Assembly: GCF_024662015.1 (NCBI RefSeq)
Contig: NZ_CP102480.1
Span: 1,832,501-1,896,500, forward strand
Reading direction: 5' to 3'
DNA length: 64,000 bases
Source: Nisaea acidiphila
GTDB taxonomy: Bacteria > Pseudomonadota > Alphaproteobacteria > Thalassobaculales > Thalassobaculaceae
Made by a program: the position numbers and the translations under genes
Part shown: positions 37,424 through 46,127 of the stretch, in pieces
How positions within the stretch are numbered: the first letter of the stretch is position 1
Layout: each line of letters opens with the position of its first letter
The notes under the pieces: model-generated
The model's input: only the letters and a program-made list of their open reading frames with translations
Told to the model about the DNA's origin: nothing
Database searches by the model: none

Positions 37424-38866
37424 TCAGGAAGCGAGATCGAGCGAGGCGGAGGCCTTCTGCTCGATATAGGCATGGATCTGGTCGGCCACGTCGCGGCCGT
37501 CGCGGACGGCCCAGACGACAAGCGAGGCCCCGCGCACGATGTCGCCGGCGGCGAAGACGCCGTCGAGGCTGGTCATCATGCTCGTGAAGTCGACAGAGAG
37601 CGTCCCCCAGCGGGACACTTTCAGCTCCTTCTCGCCGAACAGCTCCGGCAGGTCCTCGGGGTCGAAGCCGAGCGCGAGGATCGCCATGTCAGCCGGAATG
37701 GTGAAGCTGCTGTCAGGCACCACCTGCGGCGCCTGACGGCCGGTGGAATCCGGCACGCCGAGATGGATGCGGTGACAACGCACGCCATCGACGGCTCCCT
37801 CGCCGGTGAAGGCCTCGGGCGCGGCGAGCCACATGAACTCGACACCCTCTTCCTCGGCGTTCTGCACCTCGCGCTGGGAGCCCGGCATGTTGGCCTTGTC
37901 CCGGCGATAGACGCATTTGACCGACTTCGCGCCCTGGCGGATCGCGGTCCGGACACAGTCCATCGCCGTATCGCCGCCGCCGATCACGACAATATCCTTG
38001 CCGTTGGCGTCGAGACTGCCGTCCTCGAAGGCCGGCACCTTGTCGCCCAAACCCGTGCGGTTGGAAGCGGTGAGGTAATCCAGCGCCTGATGAACATTGC
38101 CAAGACCGATGCCCGGGCACTTCATCTCGCGCGTCTTGTAGACGCCGGTCGCGACCAGCACCGCGTCGTGCTTCTCGCGCAATTCGGCAACGGTGATGTC
38201 CTTGCCGACATCCACACCGGTATGGAAGGTAATTCCGCTCTCCTCCAGCACCCGGGTGCGGCGCTGCACCACATCCTTCTCAAGCTTGAAGTTCGGAATA
38301 CCGTAGATCATCAGGCCGCCGATACGGTCGTAGCGATCGTAAACATGGACCTGATAACCGCGTTTGCGGAGCTGTTCGGCCGCCGCGAGCCCGCCTGGGC
38401 CGCCACCGATAATGCCAACGCTTTCCTTGCGCTCGCGCACGGGCTTCGCCGGCTTCACCCAGCCCTGCTCGAAGGCCGTCTCGGTGATATATTTCTCGAC
38501 AGAGCCGATGGTGACCGAGTCGAATCCCTTCTCGATCACGCAATTGCCTTCGCAGAGACGGTCCTGCGGGCAGATACGGCCGCAGATCTCCGGGAAATTG
38601 TTGGTCGCGCTCGAAATCTCGTAGGCCTCTTCCAGACGCCCTTCCGCCGTCAGCATCAGCCAATCGGGGATGTTGTTGGAAAGAGGGCAATGGACCTGGC
38701 AATAGGGCACGCCGCATTGCGAGCAGCGGCTTGCCTGCTCCTGCGCGTGGTCCTCCACGAACTCGTCATAGATCTCGCCGAAATCCCGGCGGCGCTCTTC
38801 CGCCGCGCGCTTTGCGGGCATCCGCTTCGCCGTGTGGACGAATTTCAGCATCCGATCGGTGGTCAT
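37424..38866 (-). CDS. gltD: Glutamate synthase (NADPH), small (beta) subunit
   Basis: This 480-residue FAD/NADPH subunit feeds electrons to GltB. The N-terminal cysteines CSQCGVPYCQVHCPL and CGRICPQDRLCEGNC bind 4Fe-4S clusters. The FAD motif is VGIIGGGPGGLAAAEQL and the NADPH motif is IVVIGGGDTAMDCVRTA, with FAAGDIVRGASLVVWAVRDG at the end. ATG 38866 has GGGAGAGAG upstream. The order gltD-gltB is the reverse of E. coli but usual in this class. Confidence 0.96.
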   Translation of the reverse strand: MTTDRMLKFVHTAKRMPAKRAAEERRRDFGEIYDEFVEDHAQEQASRCSQCGVPYCQVHCPLSNNIPDWLMLTAEGRLEEAYEISSATNNFPEICGRICPQDRLCEGNCVIEKGFDSVTIGSVEKYITETAFEQGWVKPAKPVRERKESVGIIGGGPGGLAAAEQLRKRGYQVHVYDRYDRIGGLMIYGIPNFKLEKDVVQRRTRVLEESGITFHTGVDVGKDITVAELREKHDAVLVATGVYKTREMKCPGIGLGNVHQALDYLTASNRTGLGDKVPAFEDGSLDANGKDIVVIGGGDTAMDCVRTAIRQGAKSVKCVYRRDKANMPGSQREVQNAEEEGVEFMWLAAPEAFTGEGAVDGVRCHRIHLGVPDSTGRQAPQVVPDSSFTIPADMAILALGFDPEDLPELFGEKELKVSRWGTLSVDFTSMMTSLDGVFAAGDIVRGASLVVWAVRDGRDVADQIHAYIEQKASASLDLAS

Positions 38867-39216
38867 TCCACTCTCTCCCTCGGCCTCTTCGGGACCTGTT
38901 CCGCTTCGGGTTCCGTGCCGCCCGACTTGTCGTTCGTTCCTGGCACAATACCTCATCGGGGAGCGCCTATCTACGGAAAGCGACGAGAAAGGTCAATAGA
39001 TAGGACTAATTTTTTATTCCCCCGTTGATCGGATTACAGGACGCCGCCGATCAGTCGTTTCACGATGAGCAATTAGTCTCAAATCGGACCTTTAACATTT
39101 ATTCTTTCCGGATCAACCGGATGCTATAGTCCGGTCGCCGTGTCGGGGAGGTCGGGGGGCCCCCACCCGGCCACTCAAGCGAGTCCCGCCGAAGCGATTG
39201 AGACCGGAGCCCGAGC
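38867..39216. other. 350-base intergenic region between divergent gltD and uppP
   Basis: No gene is seen. The gltD side holds the promoter described at 38968-38996. The middle (39000-39115) is unusually AT-rich for this genome. On the uppP side a TATAGT (39125-39130) could be a -10, but no good -35 is at the right distance. CCGGATCAACCGG at about 39108-39120 is a short inverted repeat. No known riboswitch pattern was recognised. Confidence 0.6.
38968..38996 (-). promoter_or_regulatory. Housekeeping promoter for gltD-gltB
   Basis: On the minus strand TTGACC (38991-38996), a 17-base spacer and TAGATA (38968-38973) form a good -35/-10 pair about 100 bases before the gltD start. The -10 and the region before the -35 also share an inverted TATCTA/TAGATA pair. 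Confidence 0.6.
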
Positions 39217-40017
39217 GTGCCGATCCTCCATCTGGCCATTCTCGCCCTCGTTCAGGGGATCACCGAATTCCTGCCCATTTCTTCCAGCGGACATCTGGTG
39301 CTCGTTCCCTTTGTCATGGATTGGCAGGACCAGGGACCGCTCCTCGACGTCGCCGTCCATGTCGGCACACTTCTCGCCGTCATGCTCTACGCCTGGCGCG
39401 AGATCGGCCTGATGCTCGCGGGGCTTTGGCGCCTTGTACGCGGCCGGATCGATCAGGGCGCCCGGCTCATGCTTCAGGTGATCCTCGCCTCGATCCCGGT
39501 CGTGATCGCCGGTTATGCCGTCGCGAAGTATGCCGGCGGCATGTTCCGCAGCATCGAGGTTATCGGCTGGACCACGCTCGGGTTCGGAATCCTGTTGGGC
39601 CTTGCCGACCGGGCCGGCATGACGGTACGGCGGCTCGAACACATGAGCTATGGCAGCGCACTCGTCATCGGCCTTTCCCAGGCGCTCGCACTCATCCCGG
39701 GCACCAGCCGCTCCGGAATCACCATGACTTTCGCCCGGCTGCTCGGGTTCGAGCGCGCGGACGCCGCCCGCTTCTCGCTCCTGCTGGCGATCCCGGCGAT
39801 CGCCGGCGCCGGCACCCTTTCCGGCATCGAGCTCTGGCAGAGCGGTGACATGACTCTTACCCGCGACGCCTTCACCGCCGCCGGTCTCGCCTTCGTCTCC
39901 GCACTTGTCGCGATCCTGCTGATGATGGCCTGGCTCCGGCGGGCGGGGTTCCTGCCATTCGTCGTCTACCGTATCCTGCTCGGCGGGATCCTGCTCTATC
40001 TGGTTTATGCCGGTTGA
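39217..40017 (+). CDS. uppP: Undecaprenyl-diphosphatase (BacA/UppP)
   Basis: This 266-residue integral membrane phosphatase recycles undecaprenyl pyrophosphate for wall and LPS synthesis. Both active-site motifs are present: QGITEFLPISSSGHL (residues about 13-27) and LIPGTSRSG. The remainder is hydrophobic helices. The start is GTG with GGAG upstream. It is transcribed away from gltD. Confidence 0.95.
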   Translation: MPILHLAILALVQGITEFLPISSSGHLVLVPFVMDWQDQGPLLDVAVHVGTLLAVMLYAWREIGLMLAGLWRLVRGRIDQGARLMLQVILASIPVVIAGYAVAKYAGGMFRSIEVIGWTTLGFGILLGLADRAGMTVRRLEHMSYGSALVIGLSQALALIPGTSRSGITMTFARLLGFERADAARFSLLLAIPAIAGAGTLSGIELWQSGDMTLTRDAFTAAGLAFVSALVAILLMMAWLRRAGFLPFVVYRILLGGILLYLVYAG

Positions 40018-40113
40018 CGTACGGCTATCGTGCCCGATCGGTGATCGACCCGCGGCCATCGGTTTCCTAAAGTCTCGGCTCGCTGAAATAGAAATGCCCC
40101 GGGGAGGCAGGGA

Positions 40114-40965
40114 ATGCGGTTTGCATCATTCAATCTGAACGGGAAAGCGACCTGGGGGTTGGCGACGGATTCAGGTCTGCATCCCGTCGATGCCGCGACC
40201 GAGGAACGTTTCCCGACGCTGAGGTCCGCGATCGCCGCGGATGCGCTCGCCTCCGTCGGCGCGGCTCTCGCGGGGACCGCCGCGGCCGTTACGGCAGACG
40301 AAGCGGACTTCCTTCCGCTCATCCCGGATCCCGACAAGATCCTCTGCATCGGCCTTAATTACGAAGCCCATCGCATCGAGGGCGGCTGGCCGGTCGTCGA
40401 GCATCCGACGATCTTCCTCCGCCTGCCGAATTCGCAGATCGGACACAGACAGCCGATGATCCGGCCAAAGGTCTCTGAGACGCTGGATTATGAGGCCGAA
40501 CTCGCGGTCGTGATCGGCAAGGGTGGACGCTACATTTCCGAGGCCGGCGCGATGGACCATGTCGCGGGATATGCCTGCTACAACGAAGGCAGCGTCCGGG
40601 AATGGCAGCGCCATACCCAGCAATTCACGCCGGGCAAGAACTTCATCGGCACCGGCGCCTTCGGCCCCTGGCTGGTGACGCCGGACGAGATCGACGATCT
40701 CGGCGAGCTGGTGATGGAAGCGCGGCTTAACGGCGAGGTCATGCAGCACACCAAGCTCGACGACCTGATTTTCCCGATCCCCCGGCTGATCGAGTACATC
40801 AGCACCTTCACCGAACTGGTCCCGGGCGACGTGATCGTCACCGGAACGCCGGGCGGTGTCGGCGGACGGCGCGAGCCGCCGGTCTGGATGAAACCGGGCG
40901 ACGAGATCGTAGTGGAGATCGACAAGATCGGTCTGCTCTCCAACCCGGTCGTCGCGGAGACCTGA
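40114..40965 (+). CDS. Fumarylacetoacetate hydrolase family protein
   Basis: This 283-residue FAH-fold enzyme has a small N-terminal domain and a catalytic core starting ILCIGLNYEAHRIE. The metal-binding acidic residues lie in LDYEAELAVVIGK and further EAR/D residues, with VIVTGTPGGVGGRREPP near the C-terminus. Family members are C-C bond hydrolases or decarboxylases, such as acylpyruvases and ureidoglycolate lyase-like enzymes. It is co-oriented with the MBL hydrolase four bases downstream, so both may serve one small catabolic step. The substrate is unknown. Confidence 0.88.
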   Translation: MRFASFNLNGKATWGLATDSGLHPVDAATEERFPTLRSAIAADALASVGAALAGTAAAVTADEADFLPLIPDPDKILCIGLNYEAHRIEGGWPVVEHPTIFLRLPNSQIGHRQPMIRPKVSETLDYEAELAVVIGKGGRYISEAGAMDHVAGYACYNEGSVREWQRHTQQFTPGKNFIGTGAFGPWLVTPDEIDDLGELVMEARLNGEVMQHTKLDDLIFPIPRLIEYISTFTELVPGDVIVTGTPGGVGGRREPPVWMKPGDEIVVEIDKIGLLSNPVVAET

Positions 40966-40969
40966 GCCT

Positions 40970-41860
40970 GTGGGCACGGCCATCCCCTTTGACCGGGATT
41001 TCGAACCGCCCTATGGCGTTGTCGAACGCCTTGCTCCGGGATTGCGCCGGATCATGGCGCGCAATCCAGGTCCCTTCACGTTCCGGGGCACGGCGACCTT
41101 CATCGTCGGCGAGGGAAATGTCGCGGTGATCGATCCGGGGCCGGACATTGCCGGCCACATACCGGCACTCCTCGACGGACTCGGAGGAGAACGGGTCAGC
41201 CATATCCTGGTAACCCACACCCATCTCGACCATTCCCCGGCGGCGGCCGAGCTGAAGGCGAAGACAGGCGCGCCGACCTACGGCTATGGCCCGCACGGCA
41301 GCGGACCCGGCGGCATGGAAGCCGGCGGCGACCCGGACTTCGAACCGGATGTCCGGATCGGCGACGGGCAGCTCATCGAAGGCGGCGACTGGAGCCTGGA
41401 TGCCCTGCACACACCCGGCCATACCTCGAACCATCTCGCTTTCGCCTGGCCCGAGCGCTCCATCCTGTTTCCGGGCGACCTGGTCATGGGCTGGTCCACC
41501 AGCGTCATCTCGCCGCCGGACGGCCATATGGGCGATTATCTCGCGAGCCTGCGCAAGGTGCTGGAGCGGGACGAGGAAACCTACTGGCCGACCCATGGCG
41601 GCCCGATCCGCGATCCGAAACCGTTTGTCGAAGCCTTCATCGCCCACCGCCGGGACCGCGAGGAGGAAATCCTTGCGTGTCTGAAGGACGGAATCACCGC
41701 GATCTCCGACATGGTACCGGTCATCTATGCCGACGTGCCGCCGGCGGTGCATGGCGCGGCCGCGCGCTCCCTGCTTGCGGCCCTGATCCATCTGGTCGAG
41801 ACCGGCCGGGTGCGAACCGACGGCCCGCCGGACGAGGAAAGCGACTACCGGCTGCCCTGA
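40970..41860 (+). CDS. MBL-fold metallo-hydrolase (LACTB2-like)
   Basis: This 296-residue metallo-beta-lactamase-fold hydrolase has the zinc motif THTHLDHSPAA, a further His in LHTPGHTSNH, Asp in FPGDLVMG and His in THGGPI. A C-terminal winged-helix-like segment resembles the LACTB2/RNase Z-related group. It is read from GTG, four bases after the FAH gene stop. Function could be thioester hydrolysis or RNA cleavage and cannot be decided here. Confidence 0.87.
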   Translation: MGTAIPFDRDFEPPYGVVERLAPGLRRIMARNPGPFTFRGTATFIVGEGNVAVIDPGPDIAGHIPALLDGLGGERVSHILVTHTHLDHSPAAAELKAKTGAPTYGYGPHGSGPGGMEAGGDPDFEPDVRIGDGQLIEGGDWSLDALHTPGHTSNHLAFAWPERSILFPGDLVMGWSTSVISPPDGHMGDYLASLRKVLERDEETYWPTHGGPIRDPKPFVEAFIAHRRDREEEILACLKDGITAISDMVPVIYADVPPAVHGAAARSLLAALIHLVETGRVRTDGPPDEESDYRLP

Positions 41861-41869
41861 GGCATTGAA

Positions 41870-42568
41870 CTAGCTGTATCGGATATAGGGAACTTCGGTC
41901 CGGTAGCTGAAGAACGGATAGGTCTCGCGCGGCGCAAGGTTTTCGCCGGCCCGTCGTTTTATCTCCAGCAACATGAACTCCGTGACATCTACCAGCGGCA
42001 GCTTCAGTGCCTCTTCCAGCGGGAAGAAATCGAGATCCGCCAACTCGCCGCTGCCGCCGAGTTCGCCTTCCATCTCTTCTTCCCAGGCGTAGAAGAAACG
42101 GGCGTTGAAGCGGAACTTGCGTTTGGACGGCGTGATGGCGTGGCCGACATAGCCGAGCTTGCCGAGCTCCGGCGCGAGCCCCTTGCCGCCAATCTCGGAC
42201 CAGGATGGGTGCGCGGTCGGGCCAAGATCGCCCTGCCCGGCCAGCAGCAGCCCGGTTTCCTCGAACGCCTCGCGCACAGCGGCCATCGGGAATCCGCGGG
42301 CCCGGTTCTCGTCCTTGGAAATGCGTTTGAGATCGTGCAGTTGAAGATCGCTTGCGAAGCCGACCTTGCGGTCCGCGGCATCCACCTTCCCGCCGGGGAA
42401 AACATAGACGCCGCCGAAAACGGCTTTCTTACCGCGCCGCCCCATCAGCACGTCGAGTCCGTCGCCGCTCCGGCGCAGGACAATCAGGCTAGCGGAATCC
42501 TTGGGGCGGGCAGGTTTTTGACCCGGCTCGACAAGTCCGGGCAGGGTATTCGGCGGGGCGCGTCTCAT
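41870..42568 (-). CDS. Nudix hydrolase
   Basis: This 232-residue protein has a Nudix box in GFPMAAVREAFEETGLLLAG preceded by GVYVFPGGKVDAAD. An insert separates the two, as in the NUDT7/NUDT19 coenzyme-A diphosphatase group. It hydrolyses X-linked nucleoside diphosphates. It converges on the MBL gene with nine bases between stops. Confidence 0.87.
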   Translation of the reverse strand: MRRAPPNTLPGLVEPGQKPARPKDSASLIVLRRSGDGLDVLMGRRGKKAVFGGVYVFPGGKVDAADRKVGFASDLQLHDLKRISKDENRARGFPMAAVREAFEETGLLLAGQGDLGPTAHPSWSEIGGKGLAPELGKLGYVGHAITPSKRKFRFNARFFYAWEEEMEGELGGSGELADLDFFPLEEALKLPLVDVTEFMLLEIKRRAGENLAPRETYPFFSYRTEVPYIRYS

Positions 42569-42667
42569 GAACTCTCAACGACTTGGCAGACTGACTGCCG
42601 CCCAGTCTAGGACGGTTGGAAGGCTTCCTCCAACCCTGTTCGCGCCCCTGCCGGGGAGGTCTTGACC

Positions 42668-42766
42668 TTAGAGGTTGTTCATCGCGCCGTAGTAAGCGAT
42701 GTAGCCGATGAGCGCGAGGCAGCCGGCGCAGGTCAGAATGGTCTGGGTGATGCTGATGCGGTTCAT
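42668..42766 (-). CDS. 32-residue single-helix membrane peptide
   Basis: This small reading frame runs from ATG 42766 to TAA with an excellent AAGGAG eight bases before the start. The peptide has a polar N-terminus (MNRISITQT), one hydrophobic helix of about 17 residues containing a Cys, then YYGAMNNL. Longer upstream frames lack a ribosome binding site. I do not recognise the family. Size, signal and isolation between genes suggest a real stress- or membrane-related microprotein. Confidence 0.6.
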   Translation of the reverse strand: MNRISITQTILTCAGCLALIGYIAYYGAMNNL

Positions 42767-42917
42767 GTCGAAGCTCCTTCCGGGCAAAAACGACTCACCG
42801 TTCCAATATAGGAGCCATACCGCACCGCAGCGCGCGCTGATATCGCAATGCACAATTGCACGTACAGCATAAGTCGAGACCTAGGCCGCCTATTATTTCC
42901 CAAATCCCCGCAATCGA

Positions 42918-43382
42918 TCACGCCGGCGGCTGGCCCGGCGGGACCTCGAGCAGAGCGGTGAGCCGGCGGGCCGCGGTACGGGCGAGCTTGAGCGTCAAAG
43001 ACTTTCTGCGAGCAGCATTCAGTTTGTCGGTCTCGGCTTCCCGGAAGATGACCGCTTCATACTGATCCGCAAGAATAAGGCCGCATTTCGGATCGTCGGG
43101 CAGTTGATCGCGCGGAAAGTCCGGCGCGACGGCGAAGAAAAAGCGGTCGCAGAAATCCAGGTATTCGTGCCATTTGCGGTCCGCCAGATAGTCCGCCATG
43201 TCTGACTTCACCTCGACGACGATAATCTCGCCGGCCGGATCGAGCGCCATGACGTCCACTCTCCGCCCCGACCGCAGGGGCATTTCCGTGACATGGCTCC
43301 AGTCGAGCTCGGTGAAGAGGCGGGTGACGCCGCGCGTGACCCGCAGCGTAATTTCCGGACGGACCGCCACAGCCGCGATCAA
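42918..43382 (-). CDS. mmcB: MmcB-family DNA repair protein
   Basis: This 154-residue protein has a nuclease-like fold: RVTRGVTRLF, the PD-(D/E)xK-type core VDVMALDPAGEIIVVEVKS, and WHEYLDFCDRFFFAV. It matches the MmcB family, an SOS-associated repair factor described in Caulobacter. The preferred start is a TTG that overlaps the stop of the pentapeptide gene (ATTGA), or a GTG four codons later; no ATG fits. A frame continuing upstream through the pentapeptide gene is spurious. Confidence 0.8.
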   Translation of the reverse strand: MIAAVAVRPEITLRVTRGVTRLFTELDWSHVTEMPLRSGRRVDVMALDPAGEIIVVEVKSDMADYLADRKWHEYLDFCDRFFFAVAPDFPRDQLPDDPKCGLILADQYEAVIFREAETDKLNAARRKSLTLKLARTAARRLTALLEVPPGQPPA

Positions 43383-44809
43383 TCGTCGAGACGAAGATTC
43401 AGCGCACCGCGCAAATCGGCGCCGGAAAGATCGGCCCCGCGCAGATCCGCACCGTCGAACTCGGCATCGCGCAGAACCGCGCCCCTGAGATTGCAATCCC
43501 GCAAATCCGCGCCGGTAAATACAGCCCCGCTCATCTCCGCCTGATGGAAATCGCCGCCCCTCAGGATCGCACGATCGAAGCGGGCACGGTCGAAATGGGC
43601 AGGCCAGCGCTGGGTCTTCGCCCCGACGATCTGGATCGGCCCCGCCTGAACGCCCGTAAGCCGCGCTTCCATCAGATTGGCCCGCCGCATCGTCACACCG
43701 CGGAGATCCGCGTTCGAAAGATCGGCGGAGCGGAGATCGGACAGAGCGAGATCCGCCATCAGCAGATTGATACCCGTCAGATCGCAGCTTGTGAGGACGC
43801 TGCATTCAAGATTGGCCGCGGCCAGATTCAGCCGGCTGAGGCTCTGTTTGCTGACATCACGCCTTTCCAGGGACGCCCGCGCTCCCTGCTTGCCGTTGCT
43901 TTTGATCCAGAGATCGTGCTGGATCATGATCTCCCGCATCTCCGGACCGAGCGCATCGAGTGCCCGGGGCATTCTCGCCAGCCGGAACTGGGGGTCGTCC
44001 GGGTTCATGTTCGAGAACACGGCTCCGGCGAGATCGGCTCCCGTCAGGTCCGTGCCGCTGAACACCACGTTGTAGAGGATCGTGCCGTGCAGGATCGCAC
44101 CGGTCAGGGTCGCCTCGGTCAGATCGGCGCCTTCGAGATCGGCGCCCGTCAGGTTGGAATGGCTGAGATCGGCTCGAACGAACCGGGTGTTCCGAAGTTT
44201 CGCATCGGTCAGGTCGGTCTGCACGATAAACGCGTTCGACAGGCGCGCGCCGCTCATATCGGCGCGAGTCGCATTCGCCACCGCGATGTCCGCATCGACC
44301 GTGTTGTAAGTGACCGCAACGAGGTTGCCCCGGGCATCCGGTTTGAGCAGGACGCCGTCCCGCAGATCGGCCTCCTGCATCGTTACATCGCAGAGATCCG
44401 CGCCGCGCATGCAGGCACCTCGCAGATCGGCCCGCGTCAGGATGGCGCCCTTCAATTGCGCCTCGCGCATGTCGCAAGCGAACAGGTTCGCCGTCTTCAA
44501 ATCGCACTTTTCGAGATTGGCGTTCCGGAGCGAACATCCGGAAAGCTCCGCGCCGGCGAGTTCCCGTCCGGACAGATCCCTGAATTTGAGATCGTAGCCC
44601 TGAAGGTTTGCCCGCGCGCCACCAGTCTGTCCGCGCAGGAACATCCCGTGTCGTTCGATAACCTCTTCCAGCTCCGGGGCGCTGATTTCTCTGAGCGGGA
44701 TATCGTCCGCAGCCGGTGAACCGAGGTCGAGCCTTGCTTCAGTAGAGGCCCAGGCGACTTCTGCTGGGATCCCCGTTACGGCATCCTTATCCTTTTCGTC
44801 TCCGGACAA
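43379..44809 (-). CDS. Pentapeptide-repeat protein
   Basis: This protein of about 476 residues has two blocks of A(D/N)LxX repeats. The first runs from NLQGYDLKFRDLSG to DLAGAVFSNM and the second from LSRLNLAAANLE to the C-terminus. They are separated by a non-repeat linker with two similar segments (EVIERHGMFLRGQ and EIMIQHDLWIKSN), suggesting an internal duplication. Each block should form a right-handed quadrilateral beta-helix. The start is uncertain: TTG 44809 has GGAGAG upstream, while TTG 44863 is also open. It has no signal peptide. It overlaps mmcB by four bases. The function is unknown; some relatives protect DNA gyrase. Confidence 0.83.
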   Translation of the reverse strand: MSGDEKDKDAVTGIPAEVAWASTEARLDLGSPAADDIPLREISAPELEEVIERHGMFLRGQTGGARANLQGYDLKFRDLSGRELAGAELSGCSLRNANLEKCDLKTANLFACDMREAQLKGAILTRADLRGACMRGADLCDVTMQEADLRDGVLLKPDARGNLVAVTYNTVDADIAVANATRADMSGARLSNAFIVQTDLTDAKLRNTRFVRADLSHSNLTGADLEGADLTEATLTGAILHGTILYNVVFSGTDLTGADLAGAVFSNMNPDDPQFRLARMPRALDALGPEMREIMIQHDLWIKSNGKQGARASLERRDVSKQSLSRLNLAAANLECSVLTSCDLTGINLLMADLALSDLRSADLSNADLRGVTMRRANLMEARLTGVQAGPIQIVGAKTQRWPAHFDRARFDRAILRGGDFHQAEMSGAVFTGADLRDCNLRGAVLRDAEFDGADLRGADLSGADLRGALNLRLDD

Positions 44810-44921
44810 GTCCTGCGCCCACTCTCCACACTCTATGCGCCGACGCGTTGTGCGTCCCGCCAACGTCTAAGTAGATCGTGTTCTTGGGGCGGATTGCAAA
44901 AAAATACTTGGAGAAACCCGG

Positions 44922-45878
44922 TTACATCCAGTCTTGGGCCTGGGGGAAATTGTAGGCAACGAACCTGTAGGTCGATTGCACGGCCTCCCGGATGCCTTTC
45001 GAGCGGGTGGAAAGATCGATTTCCCAGGTCTCGATAATCTCGTCCCAGATCATGATCTTCTTGTGCAGCTCATCGCGCATTTCGCGAATGAAATTGATCT
45101 GCTTGTCGTAACTCTTGAGAACGGTGAGAATCTCACCGGTCTGCGCATCGACCTGGTCGAAGATGAAGCTGAAATCGCGAATCGGCGGCTCCATGAGAGT
45201 CCGCACACGCTGTACCTCGTCGGTGAATTGCCGATCGCCGCGATGCAGGGCGATAACCTGCACGAGCTTGGTTTGGATCGCGCTCGCATGGGTAAAGCGG
45301 TCGCGCAATGCTTCGATATAGGCAAGCTCGCGCGCGACGCGGTCGACAAGATCCAGAACCTCCTGCTTGCGCTCCTGGCCGAGACCGAGCTTTTCGGCGA
45401 TTTCGGAGATCCCCTTCTGGATCCGCTCCTTGGTCTCCGGTTTCGCGAGTTCGGCATGGATTTCCGATTCGTCCGGGTTCGCGACGGAGGAACCGGCGAC
45501 CCACTGGGCGATCTGCACCATGAGCCGGTTCTTCGCCCGCTCCATGTGCTTTTCCTCGATCGACCAGCTCGCGGAGCCGTCCAGCAACTCGCGCGGGATG
45601 GTGTCGCCCGGACGGATGTCCTTTACGTAGTTCAGGCCCTTGCGAACCGTATCGAGCAGCTTTCCGTCCTGCGAGTCCTCGTCGATGCCGAACTCGGTAC
45701 AGAGAGACTCGAGCGGAATCGATGCCTCGAGTTCACCCACTTTCACACGAAGGGCCGGAATCCGATCCTGGCCGGTTAGGGCGAAGTGCGCGCCGTTCAC
45801 CTTGAAAATCTTATGTTCAAAGGCGAAGTGCGTCGACGGATCAAGCGCCTCTTCTTTTTCCTGTTCTGCGGCGGTCAT
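44922..45878 (-). CDS. Uncharacterised 318-residue helical protein
   Basis: The protein is soluble and mostly helical, with no signal or membrane segment. Residues 1-60 look beta-rich (HFALTGQDRIPALRVKVGEL), and the rest is helical with coiled-coil character, ending in a conserved-looking aromatic tail (YRFVAYNFPQAQDWM). I do not recognise a named family. It is divergent from cheZ and shares its promoter region, so a link to chemotaxis, motility or the cell cycle is possible but unproven. Confidence 0.75.
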   Translation of the reverse strand: MTAAEQEKEEALDPSTHFAFEHKIFKVNGAHFALTGQDRIPALRVKVGELEASIPLESLCTEFGIDEDSQDGKLLDTVRKGLNYVKDIRPGDTIPRELLDGSASWSIEEKHMERAKNRLMVQIAQWVAGSSVANPDESEIHAELAKPETKERIQKGISEIAEKLGLGQERKQEVLDLVDRVARELAYIEALRDRFTHASAIQTKLVQVIALHRGDRQFTDEVQRVRTLMEPPIRDFSFIFDQVDAQTGEILTVLKSYDKQINFIREMRDELHKKIMIWDEIIETWEIDLSTRSKGIREAVQSTYRFVAYNFPQAQDWM

Positions 45879-46018
45879 TTTCGCTCCAAATTTGCGGGTC
45901 CGGAGACCAGCAACCCCAACGTAAGATGCCGTTCTACAACAAGAGACTGAATGAATTGCTAACGCTAACCAACCAACTCAAGGTACCCCTTAATCCTTAT
46001 GTTTGTAGAGAAAATTGA

Positions 46019-46050
46019 TTAACGGAAAATTAGGATGGCCACGCTATAGT
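46019..46050 (+). promoter_or_regulatory. CtrA-like box and -10 element upstream of cheZ
   Basis: TTAACGGAAAATTAG (46019-46033) matches the CtrA consensus TTAA-N7-TTAA in seven of eight positions with exact spacing. TATAGT follows at 46045-46050, 78 bases before the cheZ start. CtrA often controls chemotaxis and flagellar genes in alphaproteobacteria. No ctrA gene is in the window. Confidence 0.45.
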
Positions 46051-46127
46051 GCAATTAAGCGGGGAAGCAAGGCATCGAACCAGGGTTGCCACTGTCCCAT
46101 AAGACTAACTATTGCCGAGGTCGCGCC

